Source of the DNA: Dama dama
Lineage: Eukaryota > Chordata > Mammalia > Artiodactyla > Cervidae
NCBI RefSeq assembly: GCF_033118175.1
Contig: NC_083691.1
Location: 62,772,001-62,836,000 of the forward strand
Reading direction: 5' to 3'
Length of the DNA stretch: 64,000 nt
The notes under the pieces were generated by a model, which did not search any database, had not been told where the DNA came from, and was given only the letters and a program-made list of their open reading frames with translations. Shown piece after piece: positions 55,191 to 64,000 of this stretch (position 1 is the first letter of the stretch; each line of letters begins with the position of its first letter). The translations under genes and the position numbers were made by a program.

Positions 55191-55743
55191 TTTTTGATTG
55201 GCGGTTTCCCTTCTTCTTTTTCACAAGGAGCACATGCACCCTGGATAAACTCCAACTTGGTATGTGGCTACAGCATTAGTATCCCAAACTGGTAGGAATT
55301 TCCATTTTGAAACACAAGGATCAAGGAAAAATTTATGAAAGAGTTTGTTCAGTTTGAGGGGAAATGAGAATTAAGAATATAATAGTCACCTTGGATTCAA
55401 AGTATAATGCTGAGCTGAACATAGCTGATTTATTCAGAACCTATCACTGCTGTGATGGCAAGCATGCTTTGGTAACTAAACTGTTGCATGGTTGAAAGAA
55501 AATTTCCAAGGCTTCCCCTGATAACATGTTATCACCATGTATATATGAGCTGAGGTGTTCTAAGAGGTTTAATTATGTTATATCAAAAGAAGACACAAAG
55601 ATTCAGTTATGACCCACTTCAGGAATTCGAAGAAATCACAATAGGTCAGGTTTCTTCATTTAATCTAAAATGTCAACTCCAAATTTGGTTTCAGTCTACT
55701 TCTGTGACATATATACTCTAACATTCAGACACTAAAAACTGGT
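55191..55743. other. Single-copy DNA, no gene seen
   Basis: Nothing recognised. Confidence 0.5.
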
Positions 55744-55938
55744 AGGTGGCTCAGTGGTAAAGAACCCACCTTCAATGCAGGAGACATGGGTTCAATCCCC
55801 AGGTAAGGAAGATCCCTTGGAGAAGAAAATGGCAACCCACTCCAGTATTCTTGCCTGGGAAATCCCATGGACAGAGGAGCCTGGCGGTTTACAATCCTTG
55901 GGGTCGCAAAAGAGTTGGACACGGCTTAGCAACTAAAC
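55744..55938 (+). mobile_element. Bov-tA SINE
   Basis: 'gtggctcagtggtaaagaacccacc' to 'ggggtcgcaaaagagttggacacggcttagcaac'. Flanks aaaaactggta and aaaaacctggta (about 55734-55745 and 55938-55950) look like a target-site duplication with a one-base indel. Confidence 0.92.
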
Positions 55939-56041
55939 AAAAACCTGGTAACCCCTTCTCAAATGTATTAGATTTTTTTATGGCCTCATGTCTTTATGTT
56001 GTCCCAACTTATCTGACGTTTGTTTTAAAAGTTACGAACAG

Positions 56042-56225
56042 GGGCTTCCCTGGTGGTTCAGTGGCTCAGACTCTGCGCTCCCAACGCAGGGGGCCTCAGT
56101 TGGGTCCCTGGTTGGGGAACTAGAGCCCACATGCCACAACTAAAAAAATAAAAAAGAGAAAGAGAGATCCTGCATGCTGCAACTAAGATCCAGTGCAGCC
56201 TAATAAATAAATAAATATATATTTT
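56042..56225 (+). mobile_element. CHR-type SINE
   Basis: 'ggggcttccctggtggttcagtggctcagactctgcgctcccaacgcagggggcc' head, 'atgctgcaactaagatccagtgcagcc' and an (aaat)n tail. Confidence 0.92.
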
Positions 56226-56324
56226 TTTAAATTATGGACACACACAGGAAGAAGGGTCTGCATTGACTGAGTCAAGTACACCAGGGCCTCTACAGCAATT
56301 ACATCACTGAATCGTCCCAACAGA

Positions 56325-56465
56325 CATGCAGAAATGTTGTCTTATACCTGTTTACTTTAGGTTTAAGTAGACTGAGGCTCTGAAAGATTGAGTGACCCAT
56401 GTGAGGTGACTTACAGTAGTCAGTATGTAAAAAACATTGAACTGAAATCCAGTTCTGTGCGAGTC
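56325..56465 (-). mobile_element. MIR SINE relic, antisense
   Basis: 'tttaagtagactgaggctctgaaagattgagtgacccatgtgaggtgacttacagtagtcag' then 'actgaaatccagttctgtgcgagtcc' follow MIR in reverse complement. Confidence 0.75.
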
Positions 56466-57163
56466 CAAACTTACTTTTCCCCAATGACATCAGAGGGGAT
56501 TCTATAAGAAGATAGAAGTCTTGCACTACAACTTGAAGAAGGTGTAAGTTCACACAAGGTGGAAAAGAAGCCAGTCCACATTTGTGGAGAGGAACCCTTC
56601 CTGTCTCACCAGATGTAGGTGGTTGGAGCACAAGAACAGTAGGCAGTTGGCAGAAGAAGATGGTGGGAAAGAGTGATAGAAATTGCTCAGATCATGTGAC
56701 CTCTCAGAGGGGCAAATCAAAAACTGGTACCCACACACCAGCTGGAGAATTCCAAGCAGTTTGTGGGGAGGATAAAGGAGATACTAAGACTCACTAGGGA
56801 TCCAGCATTCTAAGACTTAAACACCATACTGCTGACTCTCTCCTTTGAAGATGCCAAAGAGGAAAGCGCTTCATCACATTTTCTCTAAAGGCTGCAGAAG
56901 TGGTAATTAGATAGCAGATCATAAAGCAGACACCTTAGGATAAAAGGATTTGGCTGATTCATCAGTATTTTGTCCCTCTCTCTTTGCCTGTACATGAAGG
57001 AGAAAGAAGGACATGACTATTTGGAATGAAGTCACAAAACAAGAGTTACTACTAACATTTGAAGGGTTTGGAGGAAGACAAAGTCCATATATAATATATC
57101 AAAATATTTTAACAGTACAAGTCAATCTAGTAAACAGTTGGCTGAAATAGATTCTATTGATTA
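56466..57163. other. Single-copy DNA, no gene seen
   Basis: Frames at 56299-56797 on both strands are unrecognised and overlap each other. Confidence 0.5.
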
Positions 57164-57210
57164 ATCTTGATTAATACACTGTATTAATACATCTTGATTA
57201 ATACACTGTA
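57164..57210. repeat. Tandem repeat, 27-bp period
   Basis: atcttgattaatacactgta occurs at 57164-57183 and 57191-57210. The spacer also repeats attaatac. Confidence 0.9.
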
Positions 57211-57434
57211 ATAAAGACCAGTAAGTACAAGTGTCAATTTAGAATCTTTGGGCTCCTTGGAGTTCTAAACCTGAATTGACAAAAGAGGGAAACCTTACAC
57301 CAGCCGCTGACCTGCCTCCTGCTCTCCTCACCCCTGCACTCAGAGGGTCTTCACATGTATGTGTCTCCCTTTTTTCCCATGCTCAGTGCACACCCAGCTC
57401 TCAGGGGTGCAGAGGCCATAGGTGAGGTCCACTT

Positions 57435-57837
57435 TTTTTTTTCTTTTCCTTAAATTAATTCTATTGACTATAATCATGTTACAATGTTGTGTTAGTTTCC
57501 ACTGTATCGAAAAATGAATCAGCCACACACACACATATATCCCCTCTCTTTTGGACTTCCTTCCCATTCAAGGTGGCTCAGAGGGTAAAAGAATCCCCCT
57601 GCAAAGCTGCAATGCGGGAGACCTGGGTTCAATCCCTGGGTTGGGAAGACCCCCTGGCGGAGGGCATGGCAACCCACTCCAGTATTCTTGCCTGGAGAAT
57701 CCCCATGGACAGAGGAGCCTGGAGGGCTACAGTCCATGGGGTTCAGCGCAGTGCGTGAAGTGGAGTTTCCCGTGCCATCCTGTACTGATACTAGCGTATA
57801 AAATGGATATCTAATGGGAAGATGTTGTATAGCACAA
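57435..57837 (-). mobile_element. L1 3' end, antisense, with inverted 5' part and a Bov-tA
   Basis: A T-rich run (57434-57450) and antisense L1 3' UTR ('catgttacaatgttgtgttagtttccactgtat', to about 57570) are followed by a Bov-tA. After it comes L1 3' UTR in sense ('gcgtataaaatggatatctaatgggaagatgttgtatagcaca', about 57790-57835). The duplication aggtccactt (57425-57434 and 57841-57850) encloses all of it. The structure fits twin priming of a minus-strand L1. Confidence 0.85.
57571..57745 (+). mobile_element. Bov-tA SINE inside the inverted L1
   Basis: 'ggtggctcagagggtaaaagaatccccctgc' to 'ggctacagtccatggggtt'. The last segment of the SINE is missing. It sits near the L1 inversion point. Confidence 0.85.
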
Positions 57838-57850
57838 GTAAGGTCCACTT

Positions 57851-58455
57851 CTAAGAGAATGGACTAAGGGAAAAGGCCTACACAGGTCCTAGAAGTGGGC
57901 TTGGGGCCATTTAGGCAGGAATTTAGGGGCTTGGTATATTCACCACTTGGCCTAGAAGCGGGCGGCTGTTGGGGAGCTGGTTGGGAAAGTCCCTTGGTAC
58001 TTTGGATACTTGACCCCTGAAGGAGGAGGAACAGAGTGAGCTCAGCAAAGCACAGGGAGAAAGGCAGGGGCATCTTCTGCCTGGATCCTAAAACAGTATT
58101 GCGCCTGAAAACAGTATTACACACAGAAGTGCAAACGACACTTTCCTACAGCCCGTATATACCACTTTGGCACCAAAGTCTCTCTTTGGTGCTCCACTAG
58201 TCTCTTGGCTGGCACAGCATCAGGTAACCCCAGTCACATTCCAGCTTGTGGCGGCCCTGCAAAGGGCATAGTCAAATTTTCAATAAGAGCTCTTGAAAAG
58301 TAGTTGTGATTTTTAATGCTAATCTTTTTAAATTTCAGGCAGCTAAAACTCTCATGCAGTCTCTGTAGTCCATACCTTACCAGCTTATGCACTAAAATTC
58401 AAACTGTTATAAAATGAAGGAAAAAAATGAGACAGTTCTTAATTTCTCCATTGAC
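57851..58455. other. Single-copy DNA, no gene seen
   Basis: Moderate GC at 57900-58100. An 86-codon minus-strand frame (57864-58124) is unrecognised. Confidence 0.5.
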
Positions 58456-58500
<45 letters not shown>

Positions 58501-58502
58501 AC
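58456..58502. repeat. (CA)n microsatellite
   Basis: About 23 CA units with one TA interruption near the end. Confidence 0.97.
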
Positions 58503-59034
58503 AGTTGAACTAGCTATTCAATACTGTTCTAAATAAAGGTTGAAATTCATCAGAAAATTTAACCTAAGAAACGTGATCTCCACATTAGCCTACTTGTCTG
58601 GATATACAGCTCACTCAATCACAAAATTCTCAACCAGTTCAAAATGGAGAGCTTTCCTCTGCAAACTCACTCTTCAAATTGCATTAGGCTCCACATCACA
58701 CCCACCCTCCCACAGCCCTAGTGGATAGAACAAGTTTCTCTTAGAGGATCATTTCTGTTGACCGAACTTTAAGTTCTTTTCCCAGATCCCTAACATGATT
58801 TGACTGAATTTCTTGAAGCTTTTGTGTGTAAAGGTTGCAGAATGTCAATTCTCTAGTGGTGGGATTTGGAAAAGGGAATGAAACCCAGAGCCGTTATTCA
58901 ATGTGTGAGGAACCACCTTTATTGTAAGTATTCCATACAATGATATTAAAGCTATTTGCCACGTTCCTTTTATCCAAGGGTTTGGCACAATTTCTCAGCA
59001 TTCTGAGACCTGCTGCAAAGTTTTTATTAATAAC
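58503..59034. other. Single-copy DNA, no gene seen
   Basis: Nothing recognised. Confidence 0.5.
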
Positions 59035-59117
59035 AACTAATAAGATTTATCGGGAGTCTATGATTTTCCAGACATTGTGCTTGGTATTTTTCACAACAAG
59101 TTATCTCCTAACCTTGA

Positions 59118-59315
59118 AAGTGTGAAAGCGTTAATCGCTCAGTCATGTCTGACTCTGGGACCCATGGACTGTAGCCCACCAGGCTCCTCTGTCCATGTAA
59201 TTCTCCAGGCAAGAATACTGAAGGGGTAGCCATTCCCTTCTCCAGGGAATCTTCCTGACCCAGGGATCAAATCCGGGTCTCCCACATTGGAGGCAGATTC
59301 TTTGCATTCTGAGCT
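59118..59315 (-). mobile_element. Bov-tA SINE, antisense
   Basis: 'gtgaaagcgttaatcgctcagtcatgtctgac' to 'gacccagggatcaaatccgggtctcccac' and 'cattctgagc'. Flanks cctaaccttga / tctaatcttat may be a worn duplication. Confidence 0.92.
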
Positions 59316-59424
59316 ATGAGTGAATACCCTTCTAATCTTATACCAACCTTATGAAATTGTTATTATTATTTTTATTATTGTCATTGTTCTTATTATTGTT
59401 ATTGTTGATATTAGTATTATTAAA

Positions 59425-59971
59425 ATGAACTTACTCCTTGGAAAGAAAGTTATGACCAACCTAGACAGCATACTAAAAAGCAGAGACATTACTTTGCCAA
59501 CAAAGGTTTGTCTAGTCAAGACTATGGTTTTTCCAGTAGTCATGTATGGATGTGAGAGTTGGACTGTGAAGAAAGCTAAGTGCCAAAGAATTGATGCTTT
59601 TGAACTGTGGTGTTGGAGAAGACTCTTGAGAGTCCCTTGGACTACAAGGAGATCCAACCAGTCCATCCTTAAGGAGATCAGTCCTGGGTGTTCATTGGAA
59701 GGACTGATGTTGAAGTTGAAACGCCAATACTTTGGCCACCTCATGCGAAGAGTTGACTCATTGGAAAAGACTCTGATGCTGGGAGGGATTGGGGGCAGGA
59801 GGAGAAGAGGATGACAGAGGATGAGATGGCTGGATGGCATCACCAACTCGATGGACATGGGTTTGGGTAGACACCAGGAGTTGGTGATGGACAGGGAGGC
59901 CTGGCATGCTGCAATTCATGGGGTCGCAAAGAGTTGGACACGGCTGAGCGACTGAACTGAACTGAACTGAG
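59425..59971 (+). mobile_element. BovB 3' fragment (about 550 bp)
   Basis: From 'cttactccttggaaagaaagttatgacc' to the tandem actga tail. It sits inside the MIR, just after an ATT-rich stretch. Confidence 0.95.
59428..59814 (+). pseudogene. BovB ORF2 C-terminus fragment
   Basis: An open frame (its first in-frame Met is at 59320, in upstream non-BovB DNA). It reads LLLGKKVMTNLDSILKSRDI, VMYGCESWTVKKAKC, RRLLRVPWTTRRSNQS and LEKTLMLGGIGGRRRRG, the basic C-terminal end of BovB ORF2. No catalytic domain is present. It stops shortly before the family C-terminus because of an indel. Confidence 0.88.
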
Positions 59972-60065
59972 GCTTGGAGAAGCTAAGTTGTCCAAAGTCA
60001 TAGCTAATAAATGGCAGGAACCTGAGTCAAAACCAGACACTATGATAGACCCCAAGGCCTTCTAC

Positions 60066-60384
60066 TTCATGACACAAATACCCAACTGTATTTGTAGAAC
60101 AAATTTTTAGTAACTACAAAGAGGAGCAAATATTCTTCTGCCTCTTAAGTCCTTAACCTGGAAGGAATTTAAAGGAGACAGTACCCAGGTGGAGTAACAA
60201 GGTCCATGTTATTTCCATCCCACCTGAAATACCTAAAAATAAAGAATTTACATGTATAATATTACACATATAGTTTTAAGGCATTAGACATTAAGTATCT
60301 AAAGTGAGTGATATCTGAAACAGAAAACAAATGAGATAAGCCCAAAGGTGGCCCCACCTTACTAACTTGAGAGAGTTCATGGGT
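60066..60384. other. Single-copy DNA, no gene seen
   Basis: Nothing recognised. Confidence 0.5.
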
Positions 60385-61045
60385 TACAGTACAAAGGACA
60401 AACCACTTTACTCCTAGGTATTTACTCAAGAAAAATTAAAGTAGATTTCATACAAAGACTTCCACATGATGTTTAGAGCAAACAGCTAAAAACTAGAAGC
60501 AATACAAATGGATAAATACAGTACAGTATAGCTATACAATAGAATCCTCTGTTCATGCTCCGTCACTCAATCATGTCTGACTCTTTGCGACCCCATTGCC
60601 TGTAGCCTGCCGGGCTCCTCTGCCCATGGGATTCTCCACGTAAGAACCCTGGAGTGGGTTGCCATTTCCATAGTACCCAGTGGAAGAAAAAAGTAATAAC
60701 TATTGATATAAGTAATGAGTAGATAAATCTTAAAATAACTGTGCTAAGTAAAAGAAATCAGACAAAATGAGAGCATACTATATGATTTTAATTTATATAA
60801 AATTCTAGAAAATGCAAATGAACCTAATGAAACAGAAAGCAGATCAGGGATTGCTTGAGTGCAGGAAAGAAGGATTACCAAGGAACACAAGCAATTTTGG
60901 GGGGTGAAGGATATGTTTGCTATCTTAACTATGGTGGCGACTCAATAAGTGCATATATATGTCAAAACTTATCAAATTTTACACTGTAAATACGTGCAGT
61001 TTAATGTATATCAAGTATGCCTCAATAAAGCTGTTGGAAGAAAAA
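60385..61045 (+). mobile_element. Old L1 (L1M) 3' end split by Bov-tA
   Basis: 'ctcctaggtatttactcaagaaaaattaaag', 'tgctaagtaaaagaaatcagacaaaatgagagcatactatatgatt', 'agaaagcagatcagggattgc' and 'tatatcaagtatgcctcaataaagctg' follow the 3' end of old mammalian L1 to its polyadenylation region. Confidence 0.82.
60552..60672 (-). mobile_element. Bov-tA SINE fragment inside old L1
   Basis: 'cgtcactcaatcatgtctgactctttgcgacccc' to 'aagaaccctggagtgggttgccatttcc'. The tRNA-like head is missing. Confidence 0.88.
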
Positions 61046-61372
61046 ACAGAACAGTTTAACAAGATGAAAAGTTTCTGTCTTGTTTGTGTATCACTTTTGG
61101 TTTCTTATCATTGACTGCAAGCTTCAAAAGAGCAGAGATATGGTTTGTCTTGCTCTGGGACCTGTGGAATTAGGTGTTCCAATGACTACTTCTGAGTAAC
61201 CATTATCCCCAAATATAGTGGCATAAAATGGCCATATGTCATGTTCATAGAATTCTGTGCATTGGGAATTAGGGTGGACTTGGGATGGCTCCTCTCTGTT
61301 CCACGGTGTTTGGGGTCCCAACAAAATTTCTGGGAACTGAAAGCATCAGGGTTTCTTTTTGAAAATTAGTTT
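61046..61372. other. Single-copy or very old repeat DNA
   Basis: 61185-61310 ('gtaaccattatccccaaatatagtggcataaaatgg') resembles an ancient repeat I cannot name. No gene. Confidence 0.4.
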
Positions 61373-61672
61373 TACTGGAGCATAATAGCTTTACAATGTT
61401 GTATTGGCTCCTGCTGTATATCGAGGTGAATTAGCCATACATACACATAGATCCCCTCCCTTTCAGACTTCCTTCCAATTCAGGCCATCACAGTACTTCA
61501 CGTATGTTCTCATTAGTTACCTATATTATACACAGTATCAGTAGTGCATTTACATGTCAATCCCCATCTCCCAATTCCTCCCACCACCTTCCCTTTACCC
61601 CTTGGCATCCATATATTTGTTCTCTACATCTGTGTCTCTATTTCTGCTTTGCAAATAAGATCATCTATACCA
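61373..61672 (-). mobile_element. Artiodactyl L1 3' UTR fragment, antisense
   Basis: 'ttttactggagcataatagctttacaatgttgtattggctcctgctgtat' to 'tctatttctgctttgcaaataagatcatctatacc' is the L1 3' UTR read from its 3' end, antisense. It is interrupted by another L1 at 61673. Confidence 0.88.
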
Positions 61673-62037
61673 TGCTTCTAAATGGTACTGATGAACCAAT
61701 TTACAGGGCAGGAATAGAGACTCAGACATAGAAAACAGACGTATGGACACGACACGAGGGTAGGAAAGAGTGGGATGAATTCAGAGTAGCGCTGAAATAG
61801 ATACATTACTATGTATAAAATATTAATAAAGAGCTAACAGGAAGTTGCTGAATAACAAAGGGAGGTCAACTGGGTGCTCTGTGACAACCTAGAAGGGTAG
61901 GACGGGGTGGGAGGTAGGAGGCAGTTTCAAGGGGGAGGGAACATATGTATACTTATGGCTGATTCATGTTGATGTATAGCAGAAATGGTCACAACACTAT
62001 AAAACAATTATCCTCTAATTAAAAACAAAATTAAAAA
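61673..62037 (+). mobile_element. L1 3' end inserted into another L1
   Basis: Sense L1 3' UTR from 'aatggtactgatgaaccaatttacagggcaggaatagagac' to 'cacaacactataaaacaattatcctctaatt' and an A-rich tail. The 16-bp duplication aagatcatctatacca (61657-61672 and 62038-62053) is perfect, and its left copy lies in the antisense L1. Confidence 0.93.
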
Positions 62038-62053
62038 AAGATCATCTATACCA

Positions 62054-62906
62054 GTTTTATAGATACCTGCATCCCAGTGTTCATAGCAGGGCTCCTTTTA
62101 ATCACCAAGTAGTCCTTCATGTAGTCTCTCCTGCCTGGAGGTTCCAGGGTAGCCAGATTCTTTCCAGGTCACTTTGGGCTCTCAAGATCTGGGTCCCCAA
62201 AAAAACAGCCAGGAAGGAGCTCTGTCACCTTTTAGTGACTAGCTCCAGAAGTCACAAACAATCACTGAATCATATTATTTTTAGTTGAAGCAATTATAAA
62301 TATCTTCTCAGGTTTAAGGTAAGAGAATATAGACCCTACCTCTCAGTGGGGGATCCCTCAACATATTGGTCAACATTCTAAGAAGAACACATGGGAAGGA
62401 ATGCATATTGCCTCAGCCACCTTTAAACAATTCAGCAAGCTTCACAGTGTGTGTGTTATATAAATGAATATATGAACAAGAGTTAGTCATTTCACTTGGT
62501 TTGCAGTCTTACAGGCTACATAAAATTAAATTCAGGCATCCATTCCATAGAGAGTTGGAATACATCTTTTTATATAATGTGGGTTCAAAGAAAAATGTTA
62601 TAACCTACATCTTGGATGAAAAAGCTTATACATTAATAAGATAAATATGTGAGAAAAGATAAAGAGAAAAACATAGGTAATGGCATCTTACAGAAGGTTT
62701 AAGTCTTAGGGGAAGGTATTTAATACTATCAGGGTTTTGGGAAGGCAGAGACTATTACAAAGTAGGTGCTATAGAACTGAGACTTGAAAAATTAGTACAA
62801 TTTCCACAGAAGATGCTGGGAGACAGCTATTGAAAGTAAGGAAATCGGTAGAAGAGATTGATCAAAGAAACTGTCCGAGCCCAACACATTATCTGAAACT
62901 CCACGA
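62054..62906. other. Single-copy DNA with L1/L2-like traces
   Basis: 62066-62110 ('gcatcccagtgttcatagcaggg') resembles sense L1 ORF2 end sequence, possibly an inverted 5' part of the L1 at 61373. 62700-62850 has faint L2-like words. No gene. Confidence 0.4.
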
Positions 62907-62985
62907 ACCCTACACCTTACTACAGATTCTATACCCTACACCCTACTACACCCCGCTACACCCCACTACAGTTTCTATACACCAC
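62907..62985. repeat. Degenerate (CTACACCC)n minisatellite
   Basis: Several ctacaccc / ctactaca units with the word ttctata repeated after each group (62928-62934 and 62973-62979). Confidence 0.8.
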
Positions 62986-64000
62986 TTCCAGGATGTTCTA
63001 AGTTACTAAATGTTTTCCCCTGCCAGAAAATTTTGAAGGTCAATCCCATTTTAGACCCATTGAACCATAGGGTTTACATAGTTGGGAGTAAAGATAACTA
63101 TGCAAAAAGGTCACAACCAAATTGGAGGAGTCTTGGAATAGGAGTCAACTTGTCTGCAATAGGAGCCAAAGGAGCTATATTAATTAATTGATCACAAGAC
63201 CACACTTTCAGTGAAATCTAACCTTGCACAGTGTTGACAAATAAGATCATAAATCAGTAAATGACAAATGATAATCAATAGTAACATTCGTTATTCGAGG
63301 GTACTTAGAAAATCCTGCAGTGTGACTTTAAATTGCAGTGTTTTAAATTTGGAATTTTAGAGTGAGGAGAAAGCTTAGCATTCTTTTAAGTCATTTACCT
63401 AAGATCATGGACCTACTTATTTCTTCCCTAAAAGTATGAAGTTTACTGATAGGCAACCTTATTTTCTATGTGGAGGAGACAGTGAAAACTGGTCTCACAG
63501 GGACAGTTTTATTGAGCTATTTTGTGATATTGGAATGAAAGGTGCCTTAGACATATAAGATGTTATGCCAATCACATTGCTGTCATATTATTTATAAAAC
63601 AGAGGCTTTTTGTATAGCTTTTATGCACTGGTAAGATTTTGGCAGTTCTGTGGTTTCCTTTGGTACATGATTTATTGTGTCAACTAATCCTGAAAAAAAA
63701 ATTTGCAGTAAATAAGTGGATAAATTGACATTGGTCCAGCAAGACAGTTCAGTAAGAGATTTATGTTCATTGGAAGAAAATGAAAGCTATAGGAGAAATG
63801 CCATCATTGTTTGTCAGTTTTGAGTAGCTAAGTCTGTTCTTTACAAAAATTGCTAACTTCTAATTAGGATTGTAATATTTCTCTGTCTCTGTCTCTCTCT
63901 CTGAATGGCATCCGTGGACTCTTTTGATAATGAATACGCCAAGGGACCCAGAGTTAAGTCCAGGCCTCAGAACTAGGACCGTTTCCATCAAAGATGGTTT
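62986..64000. other. Single-copy AT-rich DNA
   Basis: No recognised transposon or gene. A short TC repeat lies at 63880-63902. Confidence 0.5.

Larger units (their letters stand above)
59035..60065 (-). mobile_element. MIR relic split by Bov-tA and BovB
   Basis: Three pieces in antisense order: 59035-59117 ('cagacattgtgcttggtatttttcacaacaagttatctcc'), 59316-59424 ('taccaaccttatgaaattgttattattatt') and about 59968-60065 ('gaggcttggagaagctaagttgtccaaagtcatagctaataaatggcagg'). Together they cover most of a MIR. Confidence 0.65.

Noticed and set aside
10160..59315. SINE heads as functional tRNA genes
   Set aside because: The tRNA-like parts of Bov-tA and CHR keep B-box-like words but lack a complete cloverleaf.
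1..64000. CRISPR array, bacterial operon, phage or integrated virus
   Set aside because: No spaced direct repeats, no bacterial gene structure, and no gag/pol/env or LTR pair that I can recognise.

Overview
The window is nuclear DNA of a ruminant, almost certainly a bovid. The evidence is the repeat content: many copies of the RTE-type LINE BovB, the BovB-derived SINEs Bov-tA and BOV-A2 (with the typical CTG/AGC microsatellite tail), CHR-type tRNA-derived SINEs and young ruminant L1 (L1-BT) insertions, on a background of ancient mammalian MIR, L2, old L1 and hAT-Charlie relics. I cannot tell cattle from sheep, goat or a relative. I see no host protein-coding gene, tRNA, rRNA or CRISPR array; the window reads as intergenic or deep intronic sequence. 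The only long protein-like reading frames belong to LINEs (reverse transcriptase and endonuclease fragments), all in truncated or broken copies.

Layout. 1-2.6 kb: two antisense BovB fragments, one split by a Bov-tA, with a CHR SINE and a hAT-Charlie element between them. 4.6-7.5 kb: a 5'-truncated L1-BT on the minus strand with perfect 13-bp target-site duplications and an uninterrupted 851-codon ORF2 remnant (RT plus C-terminal Cys motif, no endonuclease). 7.5-16.2 kb: MIR, BOV-A2, Bov-tA, CHR and L2 relics in single-copy DNA. 16.2-19.0 kb: a stretch with no recognised repeat, holding the only CpG-dense cluster of the window (about 17.96-18.1 kb) and a possible but unproven exon. 19-25.6 kb: a dense pile of Bov-tA, BovB, hAT and L1 copies, several inside one another, including an L1 with a stepped poly(A) tail that suggests serial 3' transduction. 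27.1-30.8 kb: the longest BovB (endonuclease and RT remnants), holding a BOV-A2 that in turn holds an L1 with a 5' inversion.

31-57 kb: mostly single-copy DNA with scattered Bov-tA, CHR, MIR, MER5A-like and old L1 relics, including a Bov-tA inserted in a Bov-tA (40.1-40.5 kb) and two longer repeat-poor stretches (42.6-44.7 and 47.6-50.7 kb). 57.4-62.1 kb: a second 5'-inverted L1, a MIR split by a Bov-tA and a BovB, an old L1 split by a Bov-tA, and an L1 inserted in another L1. The rest is single-copy.

Nothing here works together as a pathway. The interest lies in the transposition record: target-site duplications, nested insertions and rearranged L1 copies give a readable order of events. 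Family names come from remembered consensus features, not from a database search, so subfamily names are approximate and element ends are usually good to about 5-20 bases except where target-site duplications fix them.
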